Below, piece after piece: positions 9,593 through 18,500 of a stretch of DNA of 64,000 nucleotides (positions within the stretch are counted from its first letter, which is position 1; every line of letters begins with the position of its first letter). Source of the DNA: Macrotrachela quadricornifera. Its lineage: Eukaryota; Rotifera; Eurotatoria; Philodinida; Philodinidae. The stretch is from positions 1 through 64,000 of the forward strand of contig JAJEKB010021095.1 in NCBI GenBank assembly GCA_022393335.1, given 5' to 3'. The translations under genes and the position numbers were made by a program. A model generated the notes under the pieces. The model saw only the letters and a list, made by a program, of their open reading frames with translations, did no database searches and was not told the origin of the DNA.

Positions 9593-12112
9593 ATGGACAA
9601 ACTGAAAAAAGTGATAGTTGATATCGCTAGTAAAAAGAAGAGCAAACACACATCCAAATCTTCAAAAAGTACATATACAAGCGCAAAATCATTAGAACAC
9701 ACAAATGTTGGGGCAGTTCAGAACTTTTTACTCATCTGGCTCGATGAGAGTATCGATGAAGTGAAAAATGAATATTCTACTAATACAATCTCAAAATTAC
9801 GGAAAGTTGTTAACACTATACATATATTCACTGACATTGATAAATGTATCGACTTCATTACGTGCATAGAAGAAGAGAAAATTTTCATGATCTCTTCAAG
9901 GACATTTAGCCAAATAGCAATTCCCATCGTACATAACATGTCACAAATTAGTCTTATTTACATTTTCTGTAGAAACAAAACTTACAATGAACAATGGTTA
10001 AAACAATGGCCAAAAATAAAGGGTGTCTTTACAAACATCACAGTCATCTGTGAAGCACTTAAAGAGGCCACTCAAGAATGCGACTACAATACTATCCCTA
10101 TGAGTTTCGTTCCATTAAATATTGAGGGCAAAAAACAAAATTTTAATCAATTGGATCAATACTTTATATGTACGCAAGTATTGAAGGAAACTCTGTTAAC
10201 AGTCAACTTTGAACAACAGCATATTGTCCATTTTATTTCGTACTGCCGACGCCGATTTCTAGATAACACTGAGGAACTCAAAAATATCGATAAGCTCGAG
10301 CGAGAATATCGCAAACATACTCCAATCTGGTGGTATACTTCCTGCTGTTTTCTGTGTTCTATGCTCAATCGAGCTTTACAGACAATGGAAATCGATCTTA
10401 TCATTGCTATGGGTTTTTTCATTCAAGATCTTTACAAACACATTAACGAACTTCATTCGAAACAATATGCTGAACATACTCACTTCAATAGATTTGTCGT
10501 ATATCGAGGACAAGGTCTTTCTCAAGCAGACTTTGATCAATTAGTAAAGACAAAAGGTGGACTATTATCATTTAATAATTTTTTGTCCACTAATATGAAT
10601 CGACAAGTATCTCTTAATTTTATTCGGCAAATTATTGAAACATCCGATCTGATAGGCATCTTATTCGAAATGACTATTGATCCATCTATATCTTCAACAT
10701 CTTTCGCCAATAGCAGCAATATTAGTTATTTTTCAGGAAAAGAAGAAGTTCTCTTCTCTATGTTTTCTATATTTCGAATTGAACATATTCATCAAATTGA
10801 CACAAACAATAATCATCTCTGGCAAGTAGAATTGACATTAACCAGTAATAATGACGCACAATTGTATGCTTTAACTAAACATATACAAAAAGTGTCATTT
10901 CCTCATTTGAAAGGATGGAATCGATTAGCTAACTTACTAATTAAACTTGCTCAGTTTGACAAGGCTCAACAAGTATGTGAAATTATGCTTGATCAGAAGA
11001 TTAATGATCATGAAGAAGCAAATATTTATCATATGCTTGGAATAATCAAAAGAGTTCAAAGAGAATATACACAGGCTATTATATATTACGAAAAAGCACA
11101 TGACATCTATCAAAAAACCCTTCCTTCAAATCATTCTCATTTGACTACATTTTACGAAAATATTGGTCGAGTATATAAGAATGTGGGCGAGTATTCAAAA
11201 GCACTATTCTATTATAAAAAAGACCTCACAATCTGTAAAAAAATTTATCCTGCAAATCATTCGAATTTAGCTACTTCATACAATAATATCGGTTCCATAT
11301 ATAACAAGATGGGCCAGTATTCGAAAGCCCTTTCTTCACAAGAAAAAGCATGTGATATCTACCAAAAAATTCTTCCTCCATATCATGCTGATTTGGCTAT
11401 TTGTTATACTAATATTAGTGTAATTTATAACAAAATGGGCAAGTATTCGAAAGCACTTTTATTTTGTAAGAAAGCACTTGAAATTCGACAAGGAATTCTA
11501 TCACCAAATCATCCTCATTTGGTTGCATCTTTTGATAGTATGGGACAGATATTGAACAACATGGGCGAGTACTTCAATGCACTTTTATATTATGAAAAAG
11601 CGCTAAAAATTCGAGAAAAAACTCTTTGTCAAAACCATTCTGATTTGGCTATTTCTTATGGAAATATTGGTCGAATATACAACAACATAGGCGAATACTT
11701 CAAAGCACTTTCATATCATATAAAAGCACTTGAAATTCGACAAAAAATTTTTCCTTCAAATCATTCCAGTTTGGCTACCTCATACAGTAATATCGGTTTG
11801 GCGTATAACAATATTGGCGAGTTTCCGAAAGCACTTTCATATTATGACAAAACGTTGAAAGTTCAAAAAAAAAATCTATCTTCAAATCATCCCTATTTGG
11901 CATTATCCTATAATAATATAGGTAATATGTATTCCAAAATGAATAGCTATTCTAAAGCACTTTCGTGTTATAAATGTGCTTTAAACATTGGACGACTTTC
12001 ACTACCGGAAAATCATCCTTATCTCCAAGTATATAAGAAAAATATTGAAAGTGGTTTAAGGACACATGCTCGAAGGACACTGACTCGTCGGACATTTGCT
12101 CGCTGGACATAA
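9593..12112 (+). CDS. ADP-ribosyltransferase fused to eight TPRs (TPR-ART)
   Basis: Single exon of 839 codons. Residues about 1-30 are Lys/Ser-rich. About 285-400 is an R-S-E-type ART fold: Arg305 in FVVYRGQG, the STS-like strand at Ser326 in LSFNNFLSTN, and the catalytic loop SGKEEVLFSM with Glu385. In arginine-specific enzymes this loop is ExE; here the first position is Lys383, so target specificity may differ. About 475-820 holds eight 42-residue TPRs of the kinesin-light-chain type (Y-SKAL--Y-KAL-I, NH--LA-SY-NIG-IYN). ARTs transfer ADP-ribose from NAD to protein side chains, and the TPRs probably bind targets. No signal peptide is seen, so it is probably cytosolic. The last 19 residues (GLRTHARRT... 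to stop) are encoded by the end of a transposon inserted at 12053; the empty-site frame would stop five codons beyond the target site. TPR-ARTs are abundant in bdelloids (family knowledge). Confidence 0.88.
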   Translation: MDKLKKVIVDIASKKKSKHTSKSSKSTYTSAKSLEHTNVGAVQNFLLIWLDESIDEVKNEYSTNTISKLRKVVNTIHIFTDIDKCIDFITCIEEEKIFMISSRTFSQIAIPIVHNMSQISLIYIFCRNKTYNEQWLKQWPKIKGVFTNITVICEALKEATQECDYNTIPMSFVPLNIEGKKQNFNQLDQYFICTQVLKETLLTVNFEQQHIVHFISYCRRRFLDNTEELKNIDKLEREYRKHTPIWWYTSCCFLCSMLNRALQTMEIDLIIAMGFFIQDLYKHINELHSKQYAEHTHFNRFVVYRGQGLSQADFDQLVKTKGGLLSFNNFLSTNMNRQVSLNFIRQIIETSDLIGILFEMTIDPSISSTSFANSSNISYFSGKEEVLFSMFSIFRIEHIHQIDTNNNHLWQVELTLTSNNDAQLYALTKHIQKVSFPHLKGWNRLANLLIKLAQFDKAQQVCEIMLDQKINDHEEANIYHMLGIIKRVQREYTQAIIYYEKAHDIYQKTLPSNHSHLTTFYENIGRVYKNVGEYSKALFYYKKDLTICKKIYPANHSNLATSYNNIGSIYNKMGQYSKALSSQEKACDIYQKILPPYHADLAICYTNISVIYNKMGKYSKALLFCKKALEIRQGILSPNHPHLVASFDSMGQILNNMGEYFNALLYYEKALKIREKTLCQNHSDLAISYGNIGRIYNNIGEYFKALSYHIKALEIRQKIFPSNHSSLATSYSNIGLAYNNIGEFPKALSYYDKTLKVQKKNLSSNHPYLALSYNNIGNMYSKMNSYSKALSCYKCALNIGRLSLPENHPYLQVYKKNIESGLRTHARRTLTRRTFARWT
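12044..12052 (+). repeat. Target-site duplication, left copy (ATTGAAAGT)
   Basis: Nine bases identical to 14269-14277, directly abutting the MULE. This copy lies inside the TPR-ART reading frame and encodes I-E-S. Confidence 0.92.
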
Positions 12113-12201
12113 GCTCGTCACGGACATTTGCTCGTATGAGACACTTGCTCGCAGAGGACAGTTGCTCGCCGGACAACCCCCCGTATGACTCATGCTCGTC
12201 A
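12053..12201 (+). repeat. Left terminal array of GGACA-NNN-GCTCG units
   Basis: About eight or nine degenerate units. Examples are GGACACATGCTCG near 12059 and GGACATTTGCTCG near 12091 and 12122. The array is the inverted partner of the right terminal array. Such subterminal iterons in MULEs are thought to bind transposase (family knowledge). Confidence 0.82.
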
Positions 12202-12487
12202 TTTGATATGAATCACTTTTATGTTTCTTTCCTCCCTTTTGAATATTTCGTTTCGTTCTTATATATCCCGATAACTTTTTTCTTTTGATTCAAATGTTCT
12301 ATCTAATTCTGATACGAATCGAGGCCATCATGTATATATATATAAGTTCGAAGTTATAAAAGAGAGTGATTGCATACGATATCAATCTGTTTATTCTCGT
12401 TCTCGAAAATTCTACTGTTCTTTGTTCGCTCACTATAAATATCATGCGTCTTACGAGATACACTATTTTTTTTCACTCGATTATTCC

Positions 12488-13942
12488 ATGTCCATGGCCT
12501 TTCACAAAACAACCACTTCAAGAGGAAAACCTGCTTGTATTGTTGATGGTTATGTATTTATTATCGAGAAACAAATGGATATTAAAACAATCTGGTGTTG
12601 CAGTCGTAAAAGACACGGTCAATGCAAAGGACGACTCCACACAATCAACGATCAAGTTGTACACAAAATTGACATACACAATCATGAACCAAACGCCAAT
12701 GCCATGGAAGTTATGGATTTACGTGCTAAGATTGCTGAAGAAAGCAAAGCATCAAATCGATCAACACATGATATTCTTGCTGGTGCTGTTGGATCCATAT
12801 CAGGTCAAGCAATTGGTTCGTTACCTGAGTTGCACCATCTTAAAAGAACAATTCGCCGCATTCGACAGAAGGTCCAAAGTTCGATTCCATTACCATCATC
12901 ACTTACAACATTATCTATTCCATCTAATTTGACAAAAACAACATCGAACAAGACATTTCTTCAATATGATTCTGGACCAAAAAGTAAAAGAATTTTAATT
13001 TTTTCAACAAAAAAACAGCTAAAAATCTTGAAACGGTCATGTACTGTATTCGTTGATGGTACATTCTCTGTGGTGCCGTCGTTATTTTTTCAGTTGTACA
13101 CTATTCATTGTGAATATTTGGATACAGTTATTCCAGTAATTTATGCTTTACTACCAGGTAAAAAAATCGACTCGTTGTAAATAATGATTACTAATTTTTC
13201 TCTTTTAGGAAAAGCAAAAAAATGTTATGATCAAATGTTCAAGGCAATTCATGATTTAAAATCGAATTTAGATCCTGAAAATGTTTCAATTGACTTCGAG
13301 GTAGCTGCTATTTCTAGCATTCGAGCAGCTTTCCCAGGAGCAAACATCAATGGATGTTTTTTTCACCTGGGCCAATCGATTTACAGAGCTGTTGTTCGTC
13401 TTGGACTGAAAACTGAATATTCCAATGATCAAGATTTTGCTCAATATATTCGAGCCATTGCTGCTTTGGCTTTTCTCAAGGTGGATGATGTTATTGACAC
13501 ATTTGAAAAATTAGAAGAACAATTTCCAGACAAGGGAAAATCGGTATTATTATATTTCGAAGAAATTTACATTGGTGAAAAAAAACGTGGAAGTCAATCG
13601 AGAAAGAAGCCTCTATTTGAGGTGAAGTGTTGGAATGTTCATGAACGTACTATGAAAGGTTATCACCGTACCAACAATATAGTTGAAGGGTGGAATAATC
13701 GTTTCTCGTCACTTGTTGATGGTGTACATCCCAATATGTGGAAGTTTCTTGAATCATTACAGAAGGAACAATCATATGTGGATGCTCAGCTGTATCAAGC
13801 TGAAGCTGGTGTTCGAAGAAGGAAAAATTTAATTACAGAAAGACGGGAAAAAAGAATTTTAAATATTTTAAATGAATCTTCTACGACAAATCTAGAGAAG
13901 ATTTTATCATTAGCAAATAACATTTCACTCAAATCCTCGTAA
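12488..13942 (+). CDS. FLYWCH zinc finger/MULE transposase
   Basis: Two exons, 12488-13157 and 13209-13942, around a 51-bp GT-AG intron; together they make 467 codons with no interruption. The join restores LLPG|KAKKCYDQMF, a typical MULE block. Residues about 14-65 form a FLYWCH finger (DGYVFIIEK, W-C-C, C-K-G-R-L, HNH). The DDE catalytic set is visible: Asp190 in FVDGTFSV, Asp252 in SIDFEVAA with the downstream GCFFHLGQS, and Glu383 in RTNNIVEGWNN. It would cut and paste the element by binding the terminal arrays. Start choice: Met at 12488 (Met 12494 is also possible); an open frame extends upstream to 12422 but reads through unlikely sequence. Confidence 0.88.
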
Positions 13943-14097
13943 TTTTTTTTTATACTTTAACGTCCTAAAATGTACTGAATTGTCTTTCTGAACGTGTGTT
14001 CTTATTTCTATCAAATTCTAATTTTTTTACTATCTAAATAAAATATAAGTAACTGAATAAACGTTTGTTGCATTTGAGAAACGATGAATAAGTATTT

Positions 14098-14268
14098 AGC
14101 GAGCACTTGGTATAGACGAGCGACTCTCCGGCGAGCAAATGTCCTTTTTTATATAGGGCTAGGCAAGTGTCCTACGAGCATCTGTCCGACGAGCAAGTGT
14201 CCACGAGCGAGTGTCCAGCGAGCAAGAGTCAAACGAGCAAGAGTACCACGAGCAACTGTCCTAGATTC
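14098..14268 (-). repeat. Right terminal array of CGAGC-NNN-TGTCC units
   Basis: About ten degenerate units such as CGAGCAAATGTCC near 14132 and CGAGCAAGTGTCC near 14199, inverted relative to 12053-12201. Some units are altered (GAGTC or GAGTACC in place of TGTCC). Confidence 0.82.
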
Positions 14269-14277
14269 ATTGAAAGT
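14269..14277 (+). repeat. Target-site duplication, right copy (ATTGAAAGT)
   Basis: Identical to 12044-12052. Immediately after it, the displaced TPR-ART frame continues for five codons to a TAA at 14293-14295, which marks the original 3' end of that gene. Confidence 0.92.
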
Positions 14278-14295
14278 ATTAAAAAAAAATTGTAA

Positions 14296-15187
14296 TTGAA
14301 TGTTTTTGTTTTGTTCAAAAATAGAGATTTAAAATAAGAAGAGTATCTTAACATCTAACAAGGCCAAATTCTCAAGTGTGTCTCTAAGATTCTAGTTGAA
14401 ATTGCACAGATTTGCTACATCAAATGTCCTGATGACAAATATGAAGCAATTAACGCTTGGAACTGCCTCAGTAAGAAATTATAGTCAAAACATATTTTTC
14501 ATTGTTTGATGCATATATGCAACTACATATTTCTTCTAAAGTATTGTGCCTATTTCTAGAATATTATCAGATGACAAGAATTGTCATCTCTTCCACATTT
14601 TTTCCTCAGTTTCCATATAAAATTTATTCGTGTTTTTATTGAAATCCTTGATATAGAAGAAAATTTATTAGAGATAAACAAAGTGTAATCGTTGATGCGT
14701 ATAATAGGGATCTGCAGTCTGGTTTCTTTTAACTCAGACGAATTTTCTTTCTAAAACTCCAATCCTAACATCTTTTTTTCTACACGTTCGATTTAACTTA
14801 AAATTTCAAAATTTATTAGCAATATTTCCTAAAGATTAAATATCCAGAGCTGAGAAGAATTCATTTAGCGCTCTGGAATGCTAATTTGTTTCACTAAGGA
14901 TTCTAAACTTTTTTTAAAAGGAAAAACAAGCTTATATATCATCATCTTCACGCTTGCTATTTCTTTAAAAGGTATACCTCTTCAAATGTGGAAAATGTCA
15001 CATTTTTATTCGTAAAGTTGAGATTTTCTTCAGCTGATTTTATCTACCCACGATATTCTTTGTTCAAAAAAATAGTTTAATTAGTTCATCATTCGAGTAC
15101 TGTAGTTAAGAGAGAATTCGTTCATATTTCTGTCTTGAAATTCATCACTAATCCATATCACAATTGGTATCTTTTATTTTTTTTATT
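14296..15187. other. Intergenic, former 3' flank of TPR-ART
   Basis: No exon, repeat or RNA gene recognised. Parts of this stretch probably were the 3' UTR and downstream flank of TPR-ART before the MULE inserted. Confidence 0.45.
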
Positions 15188-15189
15188 TA

Positions 15190-15430
15190 CAGTAATGACC
15201 AAAAGATCCTCATCGCCATGAACTTTATCAATATCTCAAGCTTTTAGGTTGAAATTTTAGTTGCATGTGTACATTGATAAACTCTCACCACAGACACCAA
15301 CCCAACATAAATTCAACTTAATGGAATAGAGTTGTACATGAAATAGCACATATGTGTAGCCAAAATTTCAAGCTAATACCTTGAGATATTGATAAAGTTC
15401 ATGGAGGTGAGGGACTTTTGGTCAGCACTG
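15190..15430. mobile_element. Tc1/mariner-like MITE (241 bp)
   Basis: Flanked by TA on both sides (15188-15189 and 15431-15432). The ends are long inverted repeats: left CAGTAATGACCAAAAG, right (reverse complement) CAGTGCTGACCAAAAG. The match runs on through CCATGAACTTTATCAATATC for roughly 75 bases per arm with few mismatches. There is no coding capacity. TA duplication plus CAGTG-TG-CCAAAA ends is the hallmark of nonautonomous Tc1/mariner elements. Confidence 0.85.
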
Positions 15431-15546
15431 TAGTTATTCATCTTTTTTAAAAACTCATCTTTTATTTCAAATTAGTATAAGATAGATAATATATGAAAAG
15501 AAAAAGCATACAAAAAAATTATATATATTTCAATACATTTAAAAGA

Positions 15547-18500
15547 TCAAGTGTTTTCAGACAATCGATACATTTGTACAAGATTAAGAAATGTTGATAA
15601 AGTATCTTTTTCAGACAATTGAACTTTCAAATAATCAATAATCTAAATAAACGAAAACAAAGTAATTCGATTAAAATAATGAAAATAAATTAATTAAACC
15701 TTATCAGCATGTAAATATGAATATTCAATAAGATTATTATAAATCATATCATCTAATTCAAAATTTTTATCAATACCCTACGATAAAAAAGAAAAGAAAA
15801 AATTTAAAATTATGAAATATTTTATTTTTGTATTTTTATTATTATCATACTATATTTGTTGATGAATATTCAGATGATAAATTTTTATTATTGAAACATC
15901 TTTCTAAATTTGAATAATATAATCGAACACGTTGTATTTCATCAGCAAATAATAATGTACAATTTTGTATATTATAATTGAAGTTTTTATTATTTAATAA
16001 TTCAATACAAAACGAACATTTTTCTTCATTTTCTTGACAACAAGCAATTTGAAAAATCATTGCAAGAATATCCAATGAACTATTTAAACATTTATCAATT
16101 GTTATATCAAATAAACAATGAAAATTTTGAAAAATAAATGGAATAAAATGTGCATAGAATAAATGAAAAAATTTTGAATATTGTTCAATTAATTCACTTA
16201 AATATGTATCACTATGAATAAGATTTATAAATAAAATTTCAATAAGATTAATTAATGTTGAATGTATTATTGATTTTGTTTCAAATAAACGATATGTTTT
16301 ATTTGTATTATTATCCGTTAATAAATGATCAAACTCATTACCTATTTCTTCATAAGTATGATTTAATAAATGAATATAACATTTTTGATCATTTCTATTT
16401 AAAGATAATGTATTTAAACTAGGTAATGCTGATGATAATAAATAATTAAATATAATTTGATTATCAAATGTTGACAATGAACAATATTGACAAGAAGAAC
16501 GAAGAGTACTTTCTAAAAGAAGACATTATAAGAATTAATAATTTTCAAAATGCTTAGCTATTTAAAATCAATGAATGGTGGTTTTTTCCTTAAGATAAAA
16601 AGCAAATGTAAGATGTTAATTGTATAGACAAAATTTATAAGCAGCATTCAAATGTATTATTCTCGACTTCAATACAAAAATTTAAGCGTATCCTAGTTTT
16701 CAAAGGAAAAAAATATATAATAATATTTTTTATTTGATTTGTATCAGGGTAATTTAACTCAGAATTGGAATTAGCACAGCTTTTTTCGTGATCGTTCTAT
16801 CCTTGACATCTATTTGATATTATTAGCCATACAAACTTATATGATTAACAATCATTGTCATCACTATGAAAAAGTTTACTCGTACATTACTCATTGTCAA
16901 TACAGCATCAACTCTTTCTTTCTTTCTTTCATTCTAAACTCAAAAATTATTTTTCTCTGTTTTTTTTGACTTAATAGTACGAATAAAATGTAGCTGTTAT
17001 ACAAAAAATTGTGAGACAAAGAAAAATTTCAAAACAATGAAAAAACAAAAATCCGGTCTGGTGTTGTCTAATGGGTTCTAACACTGATTTAACTCAATCA
17101 GAAATCTAGAAAATAACATTTCATAATTCTATCTAGCGATGTTCCTACAAAAAAAAACTACCCATATGAATGAGTTTCTACAAAAGTGTTAGTTGAACAC
17201 CTTATTCAAGCCGTCAATATTATAAAGACCACGAATTAAAATCATCAGGTCTAGAATGTTTGGTCCCAAATCCATATCAGGCTCTTAATACTCTTATTCA
17301 AATGTTCTCTGAATTTGGGCTCAATTCAGCAGGCTCTACTACTAGAATTAATAAGATTTATTGAGTTCATCTTTTGAAAGGATATTGTACATTCATGTAG
17401 CCTTCATTCAGTATATCTAGTAATGGAATGGTTATCGAAAACATAACATACTTAAATCTAGACTATTATTAATAGAATTAATTCGTTTACTTGATAAAAT
17501 CATTTTAAGCTCATAACCATCTGTTGTAATTCCATAATGTTGTAAAGTATTTAATTTTTTCCAATTATTTATTTGTTCATTTGTATTATCAATATCATTT
17601 AATAATAAAATATTTGAATCATGATATGAATCATCAATAGTAGTTGTTGAATATTTTATTGTACGATTAAATAAAACTTGTGTTAAAATTGATTTTCTTA
17701 TTAATGGTACACTAGATGATGTTGTGGAAGATGATGATGTTGATGATAATGAATTTGAACATGAATGATTAGTTAATAAATAAAGTTGACATTCATTTAT
17801 TGATATTTGATTTAATAAATTTAATTGATAAAGAATTTTTTGTTTTATTTGAGATATTGTATCACATGTTAAACAAATAATATTGAATGAGAAATTATTT
17901 GAATTATTATTATTGTTTAAATCAATATGAACTATTAATTGAATTGTTTTAAATACAATTGAATGATCATGTAAAATTGTATTCATATTTAATGAATAAT
18001 AAGATATTATTTGTTCAATAGCATCAATAGGATTATTATATATTTTAAGTTTTAATTGAGAATAAAGTTGAGAAAATAATAAATGAATATGATTTATTAT
18101 AAAAGTATCATATGATGTTAATATACAAATATGAAAATAAATAAAATCATGATTAAATTGTAATAATTTTTTAAAATTATATCTTTGGGTTAAAATAAGA
18201 TGATGAAGAATTTTTTTATTATTTAATTCTATTGAAAGTTTAAAAAGATAATCAAGAAATTGATTATGATTTTCAATTAAATATTTAAATTCATTAATTA
18301 TATTTTGTTTTATATTTGATTTAATTTTATTAGAAAATAAATTATTTGAATAATAACAATATTGTAAATAATTTAAATATGGACGAATTGGTAGTGATGT
18401 TAATTGATAAATATATTCTTTTTCAATTTCATTTGAATTTATACTATTTCCATAGAAATATCGTTTAAAATATTTTTTTTGTGTATGACGAATTTTAAAG

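Larger units (their letters stand above)
12053..14268 (+). mobile_element. Intact-looking FLYWCH/MULE transposon (2216 bp)
   Basis: Bounded by an exact 9-bp duplication and carrying one two-exon transposase gene. The two ends are inverted relative to each other: each is an array of a roughly 13-15 bp motif, GGACA-x(3)-GCTCG on the left (12053-12201) and CGAGC-x(3)-TGTCC on the right (about 14098-14268). The outermost 20 bases of the two ends agree at 14 positions when one is reverse-complemented. The perfect target duplication and open transposase suggest a recent, possibly active copy. It sits in the 3' end of the TPR-ART gene in the same orientation. Confidence 0.88.

Noticed and set aside
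12366..12932. 188-codon plus-strand frame overlapping the transposase
   Set aside because: Shadow of the FLYWCH exon in another frame; the real frame has FLYWCH and DDE motifs and joins its second exon in phase.
14084..14299. 71-codon frame with repeated ARV/SKCP units
   Set aside because: Pure translation of the right terminal iteron array of the MULE; not a gene.
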